From Candidatus Kapaibacterium sp. (GTDB lineage: Bacteria; Bacteroidota; Ignavibacteria; Kapaibacteriales; WFXC01), in assembly GCA_015490805.1 (NCBI GenBank), contig WFXC01000002.1, positions 1 to 64,000 of the forward strand: a stretch of DNA of 64,000 nt. The letters run 5' to 3'. The notes below the pieces were generated by a model. It was not told the DNA's origin, searched no databases, and saw nothing but the letters and a program-made list of their open reading frames with translations. Shown piece by piece: positions 1-8,341 of the stretch. Numbering within the stretch: the stretch's first letter is position 1; each line of letters starts with the position of its first letter. A program made the position numbers and the translations under genes.

Positions 1-2458
1 CCGCCGGGGCATCACTGACAAATTCCACCGAAATCTCATACTGCCCCGCCTCCTGCGGTGCAAAACACGCTCCCTTCCAGTACACCACCTCTCCCGGTGC
101 AACCACCAGCGGAAACGTATCCGCATCGGCAGCGATGAAAAACGGTGGCTCCACGCCCCGGATCGTATCAATCCGAAGCGGCGCACTGCCCCGATTCTCG
201 ATCCGGATTGTCTGCGCAAAGTCGTAGAGATTTTCGCTGTTACACCGCTGCTCCCCTGCTGCCACCTGCCGGGCATCCCAGTCGCCAACTACAATGTGCG
301 GCTGTACGCCCTGCCCCTCCAGAGTGACCTGCCAGCGGGCACACGCTGCTACGATCTGAACCGTATCCCGCTCCCAATCCGTTTCATCCGTTCGCTCCCG
401 CTTCGGCTCATATTCGATCACCACCCGGAGGGTATCACCCGACGCAAGCACAGCTGGCAGTGGCGGTGTTACTGCAATGATCCGGTATGCTTCTGCCCAC
501 TGCAACCACACCGTATCGATCACCACCACAGAATCCGATCGGTTCACCACCCGAAGCACCTGCTGCTTTTTCCTCCCCACCCGCACCGAGCCAAACGGCA
601 AAAGCGTGTCACTGAGTGCCACCTCCGGTGCATCGTACACCACACTATCCAGTCGCACATTGCCCCGCCAGTCCACCACCCCATAGACCGCTTTGCCATC
701 ACGGGCAGGATCGATCACTTCCAGTCGAAAGCGGATCTGTCGCCAGTACCCCTCGCCGCGGTTTTCCAGCACCGGTGGCGAGATCATTCGGAGGTGATAG
801 TTATAGGACCGATCGCTGAGCAGTTCCACTCTGCTGATGCCGGTATCTTCGTAGGGAAGATCGAGGGAGTCATCACGGGCGGTCACGGTAGCGATGCCGC
901 AGCTATCCTGCCGCTGCAATCGTGGCGCTTCCGTGTCCAGCTTCCCCAATCGGTTCCACGCTGCTAAGGTGTAGCCGTAGCCGTCCCCGGCAATGCTGGT
1001 TAACCCATACCCAATAACCGCCATAGGCACCGTGCTGCTTACCAGATAATATCCCGCTCCCACATTCCGCCACTTCGCTATCCACACCTTCTCCCCCGGC
1101 ACCCGCTCCAGCAACATCCCCGGCTGCTGATGCCATAGCGGCTCCCCTTCGACCGCTATGCTCTTTAACTGATCCGCCGAGTCTGTCGCCACGATCAACT
1201 GTACATTCCGCTCATTGATATCGCCACTTTCGTTCCACAAATACACCGCATGCCTGCACCCATATTGCCCCACTGGCACTGCCCACGTGAACATTACACT
1301 GCCGTCCAATAGGCTCCCCCCATATTGCACCACCAACACCGGCTTATCCGCTTCCCAGATCGCATACCCTTCGACCATCTCTGCCTGCTGCGCACTGGAA
1401 GCATACTCCAGAAAATCCCCTGCCCGCCGAAGCAGTCCCGACCACTGCCCTCGGAGTTGCCCGCTCTGCAAATCGTACCACCGCACACTGAACGTCGTGT
1501 TCGGCTCTGCGGCGATCACTCGATAGTTATCCCCTCGAAACGTCCCGTATGCCGATTGCCGCTGCTCCCGCACCGCACGCGACAAAACCCGCTTGCCCCA
1601 CGCCGAAACAGGTGGAAACATCTCGGCTATGGCATTTGCTCCAGGATGGGGCCAATAGGGAACAGGTGTATTGGCATTATACGATACAACGCCAATGGGA
1701 TGATTTGCTACAATCTCCGTTCCGGTCAGATCCAGCGGAGCACCTTGATGATTCTGTCCATCGCCAACCGAGATGAAATGAAACACTTCACCCCGCCGCA
1801 AATTTACAGTGTAGGTCCGTCCCCAATCCTGTTGCAGATCCACCTGCTGAAGTTGCCCCTGAAACTGGATCCACCCTCTCCCCCGTCCCCGCAGTCGGAT
1901 CTGTACCGTGGTCCCATCCGATCCCGATGCCAGCACAAATCCATTAGGTGCAGGCTGACTGATTGTAAAATCCTGCCACGCATCATAATATCCTGCGTGA
2001 ATATACTGCTTCCCCCAGCTCTCTACTGGATATACTACGCAAACAGCAGGTTCAAAAAGATCCTCATTTTGAGTTACAACCATCCACACAGCTACGGGGC
2101 GATCAGCTACCAGATGCAGCGCTTTTGTGATAGGTCTCCCCAGATCTTCCGCTTCAATCTCTAATCCTATGAGTTCCTCTCCCTGACTCAATACCCTGCC
2201 TTCCCCAGGGGGTATCCGTAAAGGAGGCAACTGCCACGTCTGATCCGCTGTCTCTATCCGCACTGTCGCCCCATACGGCGCCACAATGGTGATCCACCAT
2301 CGTTGATCAGAGGCATTGGTAGATAAATTTGCCAATCGGGGAATCCAGAATTCCCGACCAAAGTAGGTATTGCCCAAAAAATCACATTGGGCAATCGCAG
2401 CAGACAATGACAGCAACATCCCAATACCTACTACTGCGACAAAGAAGCGCCTCTTCAT
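1..2458 (-). CDS. large secreted surface protein, IgGFc-binding-like plus choice-of-anchor-D-like domains (3' part outside window)
   Basis: The reading frame is open from an ATG at 2458 to the window edge, 819 codons without a stop, so the C-terminus is missing. A GGAGG-type ribosome site lies just before the ATG. Residues 1-20 form a signal peptide (MKRRFF, hydrophobic core, then IAQ). The first third has features of the IgGFc-binding domain of Bacteroidota surface proteins: GREFWIPRL near the start, DLTGTEIVANHPIGVVS and PPVSAWGKRVL in the middle. The last part shows beta-sandwich repeats of the choice-of-anchor D / SPD-2 (ASH) type, with phrases such as LPFGSVRVG, LRVVNRSDSVVVIDTVWLQ and IRIENRGSAPLRIDTI. 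Such proteins are normally exported and often end in a sorting domain, which would lie outside this window. Adhesion is a reasonable guess, but the ligand is unknown. Confidence 0.75.
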   Translation of the reverse strand, partial: MKRRFFVAVVGIGMLLSLSAAIAQCDFLGNTYFGREFWIPRLANLSTNASDQRWWITIVAPYGATVRIETADQTWQLPPLRIPPGEGRVLSQGEELIGLEIEAEDLGRPITKALHLVADRPVAVWMVVTQNEDLFEPAVCVVYPVESWGKQYIHAGYYDAWQDFTISQPAPNGFVLASGSDGTTVQIRLRGRGRGWIQFQGQLQQVDLQQDWGRTYTVNLRRGEVFHFISVGDGQNHQGAPLDLTGTEIVANHPIGVVSYNANTPVPYWPHPGANAIAEMFPPVSAWGKRVLSRAVREQRQSAYGTFRGDNYRVIAAEPNTTFSVRWYDLQSGQLRGQWSGLLRRAGDFLEYASSAQQAEMVEGYAIWEADKPVLVVQYGGSLLDGSVMFTWAVPVGQYGCRHAVYLWNESGDINERNVQLIVATDSADQLKSIAVEGEPLWHQQPGMLLERVPGEKVWIAKWRNVGAGYYLVSSTVPMAVIGYGLTSIAGDGYGYTLAAWNRLGKLDTEAPRLQRQDSCGIATVTARDDSLDLPYEDTGISRVELLSDRSYNYHLRMISPPVLENRGEGYWRQIRFRLEVIDPARDGKAVYGVVDWRGNVRLDSVVYDAPEVALSDTLLPFGSVRVGRKKQQVLRVVNRSDSVVVIDTVWLQWAEAYRIIAVTPPLPAVLASGDTLRVVIEYEPKRERTDETDWERDTVQIVAACARWQVTLEGQGVQPHIVVGDWDARQVAAGEQRCNSENLYDFAQTIRIENRGSAPLRIDTIRGVEPPFFIAADADTFPLVVAPGEVVYWKGACFAPQEAGQYEISVEFVSDAPA

Positions 2459-3051
2459 TTCCTCCTTTCCTCCTGAACTATGCAGAACTATCGGTGGTAA
2501 CTTCAAGAAGCCGCAGACACTGTAGGAACCGTCCCTTCATTGAAATGCCTCAGCATTATGGAACGAACCATCCAAACCGGAAAAGCAAGTTACAAAAAAT
2601 TCTGGACACAGGCAAGACCATCGAAGAGGATCCGGGAGGGTATGCTGCAGCCCGTACTGCCCTCACCCTCTCCCAGAAGGAGAGGGAATTTTTGCACTGG
2701 TAGGGGCGACCCACTGGGTCGCCCATCAGGCGAAGCAGCGCTGCGTCCCTACACATTCGCCGGGAACGCACACTTCAGCAGGCATTCTTTTGCCGGCTAA
2801 AGCCGGCGCTCCCAGTCGGAACGCACACTTCAGTGGGCATTTACTGGGAACGCACTCCCTTAGGGTGCACTTTCTTTGCCGGCTAAGGTCGGCGCTTCCA
2901 CATTCCCGGTGTCAGCACCGATGTCAATGTGCTATCGGTGGCGCCGGTATGGGCTTGAATGATGCTCTGCGCAGGGTGGTACTGTCACGCCTCGATCTGC
3001 GGTCGATGCCCTGGATGATTCTCCCTGCGCCTACTGCGCGGAGTGGCACTG
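2459..3051. repeat. intergenic region with structured repeat cluster A
   Basis: No credible gene is present. From 2660 to 2905 there is a chain of repeat modules found elsewhere in the window: a CCCTCACCCTCTCCC / GGAGAGGG inverted pair, a GGGCGACCC / GGGTCGCCC hairpin flanked by TAGGGGC-type sequence, GCACACTTCAG-type hairpins, and GCCGGCTAAAGCCGGC followed by GCTCCCAG. Positions 2967-2996 are an imperfect copy (26 of 30 bases) of 3034-3063, which includes the end of cysS. Confidence 0.8.
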
Positions 3052-4521
3052 TCACTCCTCGATCGGTTCCAGATGGTAGCCGGAGGGAGTATCGATGACG
3101 CGAAATCCTGCCTGCTGAATGCGCTCCCGCAGCGCATCTGCTGTTGCGTAGTCTTTTTGCTGCCGCGCTGCCCACCGCTGCTCCGCCAACTGGCGGATCT
3201 CTTCCGGAATTTCTACTGCTGCCGGTGATTCTCCTTCCGGATCCCACAGGTGGAAGACCTGGTTGAAGTGGAGCAGCACCGCTTTATACTCTGCTCGCTC
3301 CGCTGGCGTCATCGCCGCAACAGGATGCTGCCGGAGAAAGGTGAAGAGTGCACCCAAGGCTTTCGGGGTGTTTAGATCGTCCAGTAACGCACTGAATACG
3401 GTGTCCCGAAGCTGCTCCATCGCTGGAATCGTAACCTGTTCCGCCGGGTTGACGGCTGCCAGTTCGTCGAATACTCGCTGCACTCGCCGTCGTGCCCGGC
3501 GGGCTGCCTTCAGGGCTTCAAATGTAAAATTGAGCTTCGAACGGTAATGCGCTGCCAGCATAATGTACCGGATGTCCATTGGATCGATGCCACGGGCTAA
3601 AAGATCCCGCAGCGTGTAGAAATTGCCCAGCGATTTGCTCATCTTTTCTCCCTCGACCAGCAAGTGTTCGTTATGACACCAGTACCGGGTCGGCTCCACG
3701 CCATAGCCAGCTTTGCTTTGCGCAATTTCATCTTCGTGGTGGGGAAATTTCAGATCGATCCCCCCGGTATGGATGTCGAACGGGAGTCCCAGCAGCACGT
3801 ATTCCATCGTTGAACACTCCAGATGCCAGCCGGGTCGACCATCGCACTGCTCCCCGCCCAGGGAAAACTGCCAGAATGGTTCGCCGGGCTTGCGCGCTTT
3901 CCACAACACGAAATCCGCAACACTTTCCCGGTCATACTCATCGGCGTCGATGCGAACGCCTTTCCGGAAGTGCTCAAAATCGATGGTGACCAGTTTACCG
4001 TACTTATCGATGCTATTCCACCTGGTCACGTTGAAGTATACACTTCCCTGGCTGATGTAAGCAATTTCCCGTTCATAAATCCGACGTACCAGCTCCTGCA
4101 TTGGCTCGATGTATTCGGTCGCGCGGGGAAAAGCAGCGATATGTTCCAGCTCAATGCCCAGCGTTGCGATGTCCTCTTTGAACGCCTGTTCGTAAAAGCG
4201 GGTGAATCGTCGTAAATTCTCCAGCGGATCCGGCGTTTGCTCTCCCATTTCCAGTCGCCATTCTGGCGAACCGGGCGCACTGCCCCGGATGGTTTTATCA
4301 TCAATGTCGGTAATGTTCATTACCCACGTTACCGGATAGCGGCAAACGAACCGCAGAGTGCGTTGCAGCAGATCGGCAAACAGAAATGCCCGCATATTGC
4401 CAATGTGGGCGTAGGAGTAGACCGTTGGCCCACAGGTATACATCCGGACGTTCGCCGGATCTAAGGGCTGAAATGCTTCTTTTTTGCGTCCTAAGGAATT
4501 GAAAAGCACCAATGGTTGCAT
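3052..4521 (-). CDS. cysS: cysteine--tRNA ligase
   Basis: Cytoplasmic class I aminoacyl-tRNA synthetase that charges tRNA-Cys. The 489-residue product has the usual family length. Visible signatures are the zinc-ligand segment YTCGPTVY near residue 30, the HIGH-type motif HIGN near residue 40, the zinc-site block around GWHLECS and HHEDEIAQS, and KMSKSLGN near residue 293. The C-terminal DALR-type region ends in YHLEPIEE. I chose the ATG at 4521 because GGGAGA lies a few bases upstream; a GTG at 4548 in frame would add nine residues. It is the first of several minus-strand housekeeping genes running from 8341 to 3052, and its 3' end borders a repeat cluster. Confidence 0.97.
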   Translation of the reverse strand: MQPLVLFNSLGRKKEAFQPLDPANVRMYTCGPTVYSYAHIGNMRAFLFADLLQRTLRFVCRYPVTWVMNITDIDDKTIRGSAPGSPEWRLEMGEQTPDPLENLRRFTRFYEQAFKEDIATLGIELEHIAAFPRATEYIEPMQELVRRIYEREIAYISQGSVYFNVTRWNSIDKYGKLVTIDFEHFRKGVRIDADEYDRESVADFVLWKARKPGEPFWQFSLGGEQCDGRPGWHLECSTMEYVLLGLPFDIHTGGIDLKFPHHEDEIAQSKAGYGVEPTRYWCHNEHLLVEGEKMSKSLGNFYTLRDLLARGIDPMDIRYIMLAAHYRSKLNFTFEALKAARRARRRVQRVFDELAAVNPAEQVTIPAMEQLRDTVFSALLDDLNTPKALGALFTFLRQHPVAAMTPAERAEYKAVLLHFNQVFHLWDPEGESPAAVEIPEEIRQLAEQRWAARQQKDYATADALRERIQQAGFRVIDTPSGYHLEPIEE

Positions 4522-4612
4522 ATCGATTTCTCCCGTTTGCTCACTCACCGTTCCGTTTCCTCAGCGCTTCGTACTTCCAGCAGCCCGGGACAAAAGCGGC
4601 GATCGTTTATTC

Positions 4613-5200
4613 TTACGACGCATACGCTTTTGAAGGCTTCACGACCGGGTAATTCGTTTTCACCAGTCCCTTGCGAATCTGCCGCAATTGATAAAAAATT
4701 CGGGCACGCTGGACAGGGGACAGGTGGTCGAAGAAATAAATGCCGTTCAGATGGTCGATTTCGTGCTGCATCACCCGTGCCAGTAGTCCCCCGGTGGTCA
4801 TCCGATGTTCCCGCATCTGCTCGTCGTAGAATCGCACCTGAATTTCCGCTGGGCGAACCACCGTCGCTCGCAGATCGGGTAAGCTCAGGCATCCTTCCTC
4901 AAATTCGGCTGTTTCTTCGGAGAATGCTTCGATGACGGGATTGATCAGCACCATTGGCTCTGTGCCTTTGCCTTCTTCCAGATCGCTGATGTCGATAACT
5001 GTCACAGCGACGGTTTCACCCACCTGATTTGCTGCCAGTCCGATCCCCGGTGCATTGTACAGCGTGGCAAACATCGACCGAATGAGCTGGATCAATTGAT
5101 CATCGATCTCGGTGACCGGTGTTGCTTTCGATCGAAGGATCGGATCATCGTATAATCGAATTGGGAGAATGGTTCCGTCCTTAACGGTCTGCGAGTCCAT
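4613..5200 (-). CDS. def: peptide deformylase
   Basis: Removes the formyl group from the N-terminal methionine of new proteins. All three family motifs are present in the 195-residue product: GIGLAANQVG at residues 52-61, EGCLSLP at 102-108 with the metal-binding Cys104, and HEIDHLNG at 146-153 with the metal-binding His pair and catalytic Glu. The 5' end overlaps the 3' end of the HAD gene at 5181-5873 by 20 bases, so the two are probably translated from one transcript. cysS follows after 91 bases. Confidence 0.97.
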   Translation of the reverse strand: MDSQTVKDGTILPIRLYDDPILRSKATPVTEIDDQLIQLIRSMFATLYNAPGIGLAANQVGETVAVTVIDISDLEEGKGTEPMVLINPVIEAFSEETAEFEEGCLSLPDLRATVVRPAEIQVRFYDEQMREHRMTTGGLLARVMQHEIDHLNGIYFFDHLSPVQRARIFYQLRQIRKGLVKTNYPVVKPSKAYAS

Positions 5201-5873
5201 TTTCTTGCTTGATAATGTCTAACAACTGTGAAATATCTGTTAAGACGTAATCCGCCTGGTGATTGGTAGTTCCGAAAGGATCGCCGTATTGCGCAAATGC
5301 CGTGCGCATCCCGACATTTCTTGCCCCCAGAATATCGCGTTCTGCCCAATCACCTACCATCAGGGCGTGGTGTGGTTCGACCTGCAACTGCTCCAGCGCC
5401 TTCAGAAACGGCTTGGGGCTGGGTTTCCGTTCGCCGGTGTCATCGTAGGTAACCACCACGTCGAAGATGTGGTGGAAATTGATGAAGCAGAGCCGCAGCC
5501 ACGCTTCCCGCGCCGGGGCGTCCGAAACCAGCCCTAATTTGATGTTCATCTTGACCAGTGCATTCAGTGTGGCGGTAACGTGCGGATACGGCTTCAATGC
5601 GGCTTCGCGTGCCCGGCGATAGCCAATGATCCCTGCTGCTAAGATCTTGTAGTCGACCCTGCCCAGAACATCCTGCAGCAATTGATCGAACACGCGCTGG
5701 TACTCAATGCCTTTTTCCTGATAAATGCGGTCGATGTGGGAGCGAATCTGATCGTATGTCAGATCGAACCCTGCATCGATCATTGCGTCGATAGCAGCAT
5801 CAATTGCCTGCCGCTTCATCGCCATAAAGTCGACCAGGGTATTGTCCAGATCAAACACTACTGCCTCGATCAT
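5181..5873 (-). CDS. HAD-superfamily hydrolase
   Basis: A 230-residue haloacid-dehalogenase-fold phosphatase of unknown substrate. It has motif I VVFDLDNTLVDF at the N-terminus with both aspartates of DxD, motif II in LGLVSDAP, motif III Lys in GERKPSPKPF, and motif IV GDWAERDILGARNVGM. A helical cap lies between motifs I and II (C1 type), as in phosphoglycolate phosphatase or YjjG-type pyrimidine nucleotidases. It overlaps def downstream by 20 bases and the next HAD gene upstream by ATGA. Two HAD genes in translational coupling suggests related housecleaning roles, but the substrates cannot be read from the sequence. Confidence 0.85.
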   Translation of the reverse strand: MIEAVVFDLDNTLVDFMAMKRQAIDAAIDAMIDAGFDLTYDQIRSHIDRIYQEKGIEYQRVFDQLLQDVLGRVDYKILAAGIIGYRRAREAALKPYPHVTATLNALVKMNIKLGLVSDAPAREAWLRLCFINFHHIFDVVVTYDDTGERKPSPKPFLKALEQLQVEPHHALMVGDWAERDILGARNVGMRTAFAQYGDPFGTTNHQADYVLTDISQLLDIIKQENGLADR

Positions 5874-6631
5874 CGCTGCGATCCCTGTTTGTGAATCCGC
5901 TCTACAACTGGTGGCACTTCATCCCAGTGAAATACCACGTGATCTGCCTGGCTCCGCTCCACATACTCCTCTTCCAGCACTGCATTGTGGTCGCCGCGAA
6001 ACAGCACCGCATACATACCCAGCGCTTTTGCGCCTGCCACATCTGTTCGTTCAATGTCCCCAATGTGGACAGCGGCCTGGGGAGAAGCGTTCAACTGCCG
6101 CAGGGCATAGAGGTATGCCTCAGGATGAGGCTTTGAAACGCCGGTCTGGTCGCTGAAGCTATACGCGGCAAAAAATTCAGCGATGCCTGCTTGCTCCATC
6201 ACTTTCCGCAATACGGTACCGGGAGAAAACGCTGTATCCGAAATCACCGCCAGTTGAAATCCCTGCCGTACCAGATGTTCCAGTACGGGCGCTACACCTG
6301 GCAGCAATGCCGGCGGGTGCTCTAAGATTCCGTAAGCAAGTTCGTGAGCAACTTCCTCAACCGCCGTCGCGTCCGGTTCCAGTTTCAGGGTACGGAAAAA
6401 GAAGCGCACCAGCTCTTCCGTCGTCGGCGTCCGGTGCTCCCGCTTCCAGATCCGCTTGAACTCCTGCCAGGTCGCTGCCTGCGCTGCCCGCAATATGTCG
6501 TCGGAAACGCGGGCGCCCAATCGTTCAGCGTGCGAGCGAATAACCGCCAGCCGATGCTGCTCCCGCCGCTCTCCATTGGCGGTGGTGAAGAGCGTGTTCC
6601 AGAAATCGATCGTGACTACCTGTATTGCCAT
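5870..6631 (-). CDS. HAD-superfamily hydrolase with DxW motif I
   Basis: A 253-residue HAD-fold protein. Motif I reads TIDFWNTLF, so the nucleophile Asp is present but the general acid/base Asp two residues later is Trp, a known variant in a minority of HAD hydrolases. Motif II is LAVISDTAF, motif III Lys is in GVSKPHPEAY, and motif IV is VHIGDIERTDVAGAKALGM. A four-helix cap lies between motifs I and II. It overlaps the following HAD gene by four bases (ATGA). With the acid/base residue changed, it may be a slower or specialised phosphatase, or may act on a substrate that supplies its own proton. Substrate unknown. Confidence 0.82.
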   Translation of the reverse strand: MAIQVVTIDFWNTLFTTANGERREQHRLAVIRSHAERLGARVSDDILRAAQAATWQEFKRIWKREHRTPTTEELVRFFFRTLKLEPDATAVEEVAHELAYGILEHPPALLPGVAPVLEHLVRQGFQLAVISDTAFSPGTVLRKVMEQAGIAEFFAAYSFSDQTGVSKPHPEAYLYALRQLNASPQAAVHIGDIERTDVAGAKALGMYAVLFRGDHNAVLEEEYVERSQADHVVFHWDEVPPVVERIHKQGSQR

Positions 6632-6640
6632 CCTGCACCC

Positions 6641-7087
6641 TTATTGCTGCACCATTTGACGACGTAACTGCTCGGATAACTGGTGAAAGCGACGGAACAA
6701 TTGCTGTACACTGGCTGGCACGTTCGTCGCTTGCTCCGCTTTGCGAAGACTTTCAATACCATCGGGTTTGATGCGAGTAATGCTGGCAACGGCAAAATCG
6801 CCAGCGACTAAGAATTCCTGATTCCATCGGGACACCTGGCGAATGGCCCGCGCCAGCGTATCTACCATTTCCGGTGAAAGCTGGACGACAACGGAATCAA
6901 TGCCAATGTACAACTTTGCTTCGCCCGTCGGATAAACAAACAGGTGCCGCGCTGGCTGTCGATCCGTTGGCGGCTCATAGTATTCGTAAACAGTCTGAAT
7001 ACCCAGCAACTCCTCAACTTTTGAACGCTGATCACATCCTGCTATCACCAGGACCAGCACTCCTATTACACCGATCAGAAAACGCAT
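6641..7087 (-). CDS. predicted lipoprotein, function unknown
   Basis: A 148-residue protein with a clear lipoprotein signal: MRFLIG, hydrophobic stretch, and lipobox VIAGC placing the lipidated Cys near residue 18. The rest is soluble, with alternating strands and a C-terminal amphipathic helix rich in Gln and Arg. I recognise no family. It lies 3 bases downstream of another lipoprotein-like gene and 9 bases upstream of the HAD gene at 5870-6631, so it is part of the same minus-strand transcript. Confidence 0.7.
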   Translation of the reverse strand: MRFLIGVIGVLVLVIAGCDQRSKVEELLGIQTVYEYYEPPTDRQPARHLFVYPTGEAKLYIGIDSVVVQLSPEMVDTLARAIRQVSRWNQEFLVAGDFAVASITRIKPDGIESLRKAEQATNVPASVQQLFRRFHQLSEQLRRQMVQQ

Positions 7088-7090
7088 CGC

Positions 7091-7945
7091 TTACAACTCC
7101 CGGTTACTCCCCCACCGTTCAGCAATCTCGCTTCGCACTAACTGGAGCAACGTCCGACTTTCCTCCGGCAGTCGCTGCCACAACGGTTGCTCTTGACGAA
7201 CGAATTGCTCCATCTGATACATCCGACCGAAGCGGGCAAAGCTGAGCAGCACCGTTGCTGCCGCTCTGGCAAGCTGGAGCGCCTGCGCCGGCAACATTGC
7301 GGTATCAGCAATCTGAAAAGCTGCGCGTAACCGATAGTAGCGCTGAAGCAGGTGATAGAACAGGGAATCAGCAGCACGGTGCAGGGTTTCGGGATCTGAC
7401 GTCGGAGGCAGAATGAGAATCGTATCCAGCGCAAGAGGGACGTACAGTTCCGGTAAAAACTCCGCTTCCGGCAACTGAAACTCCCACGGTCGCAGCATTC
7501 CCACAACCTGCTGAGAGTCCGCCAGGTGAGCCCGCATCGGCAGTCCATCGAAGGCAAAAACGGTATCCACATTCCCCGCTCGAATCCGGAGACCAGCGGT
7601 AATGGGATTTCCCCATCCGTGATCGCCACACCGTTCGACTACCATCAGCACTGGCTGCTGTCCGGCGGGAATCGGCTCTAATTGGTCCAGACACAACGAC
7701 GGAAGCTGAATTGCCACCGTTCGATCCGGCAGGTTGGGACACAACACTATCACGATGGTAGAAAGGGAGGAAGAATCCTGCTGGATTCCCAGCACATCGG
7801 GACAACCATCTCCATCCAGATCCAGCGTGTCCTGCCATACCGTCGCTGCCTGCGCTGCTACGTTAGCCAGTACCGGAGAAGTACGTTCCGATGGCGGCTG
7901 TGCCGAGGGCGTGCATTGGGAGAGGACAAGGAAACAGAGGCTCAG
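7091..7945 (-). CDS. predicted exported protein beginning next to tRNA-Phe; start uncertain
   Basis: The frame encodes a hydrophobic leader (FFFLLSLCFLVLSQC) and then a soluble protein with LDLDGDGCPDVLGI, a DxDxDG calcium-loop motif of the FG-GAP/VCBS or dockerin kind, followed by a helical C-terminal half. No ATG, GTG or TTG lies in frame between the tRNA 3' end and the leader. I use a CTG at 7945 only as the least bad choice. Starting further upstream would make the protein read through the tRNA (the false peptide GRVAQLVEHGTENPGVGGS). The frame itself looks real because of the leader, the calcium loop and the 3-base spacing to the next gene. No function can be given. Confidence 0.55.
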   Translation of the reverse strand: MSLCFLVLSQCTPSAQPPSERTSPVLANVAAQAATVWQDTLDLDGDGCPDVLGIQQDSSSLSTIVIVLCPNLPDRTVAIQLPSLCLDQLEPIPAGQQPVLMVVERCGDHGWGNPITAGLRIRAGNVDTVFAFDGLPMRAHLADSQQVVGMLRPWEFQLPEAEFLPELYVPLALDTILILPPTSDPETLHRAADSLFYHLLQRYYRLRAAFQIADTAMLPAQALQLARAAATVLLSFARFGRMYQMEQFVRQEQPLWQRLPEESRTLLQLVRSEIAERWGSNREL

Positions 7946-7959
7946 GAGGAAAAAGAAAG

Positions 7960-8032
7960 TGGACGGGGGCGGAATCGAACCGCCGACACCGGGATTTTCA
8001 GTCCCGTGCTCTACCAACTGAGCTACCCGTCC
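7960..8032 (-). tRNA. tRNA-Phe (GAA)
   Basis: A 73-base cloverleaf on the minus strand. The acceptor stem is GGACGGG/CCCGTCC with discriminator A. The D arm has AGCTCAGTTGGTAGAGC, the anticodon stem CGGGA/TCCCG has loop CTGAAAA giving anticodon GAA, and the T arm is GGCGG TTCGATT CCGCC. The 3' CCA is not encoded; the bases after the discriminator read CTTT. A coding frame begins directly after the 3' end, so tRNA processing may set the 5' end of that message. Confidence 0.97.
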
Positions 8033-8039
8033 ACGTTGC

Positions 8040-8057
8040 AAAAACACCTTCGGTGTT
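8040..8057 (-). terminator. short hairpin with T-run
   Basis: On the minus strand AACACC-GAA-GGTGTT is followed by a short T-run. It lies between the small gene at 8087-8341 and tRNA-Phe and could end transcription of the former. The stem is only six pairs and also precedes T's on the plus strand. Confidence 0.4.
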
Positions 8058-8086
8058 GTTTCTTAACAAAACGGCTATAACGAACG

Positions 8087-8341
8087 TCACTCAACGATAA
8101 TGTCCCAATCCGACAAACTTTCATCGATGATGATCTGGATATCGCCATAATCGGTGTGCAAAATGCGGGGATCGGTGTGCGAAAGATCGCGCCCGTGCAA
8201 CTTTGCTTCTTCTGCCAGCAAATTCCGTAGCCACTGATACAGATAGGGCGACATCAACACCCGTGTCGGTGGCTCTCCATGCTTCGCTACATACGCATTC
8301 AGCGAAGCGTACAATTCTTCATATGCATCGAAGAATTCCAT
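8087..8341 (-). CDS. small hypothetical protein
   Basis: An 84-residue acidic, mainly helical soluble protein (MEFFDAYEELYASLN... ending SDWDIIVE) with no signal peptide or known motif. The ATG at 8341 has only a weak ribosome site. It ends 54 bases before tRNA-Phe, with a hairpin between. The amino-acid composition is natural and the frame is on the same strand as its neighbours, which is why I keep it. I do not recognise a family. Confidence 0.5.
   Translation of the reverse strand: MEFFDAYEELYASLNAYVAKHGEPPTRVLMSPYLYQWLRNLLAEEAKLHGRDLSHTDPRILHTDYGDIQIIIDESLSDWDIIVE

Noticed and set aside
296..2164. Plus-strand open frames at 296-967 and 1325-2164
   Set aside because: They are antisense to the surface-protein gene, which has a signal peptide, ribosome site and domain motifs and stays open to the window edge.
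7960..8047. N-terminal extension reading GRVAQLVEHGTENPGVGGS
   Set aside because: This is the translation of tRNA-Phe, a known false peptide in many annotations.
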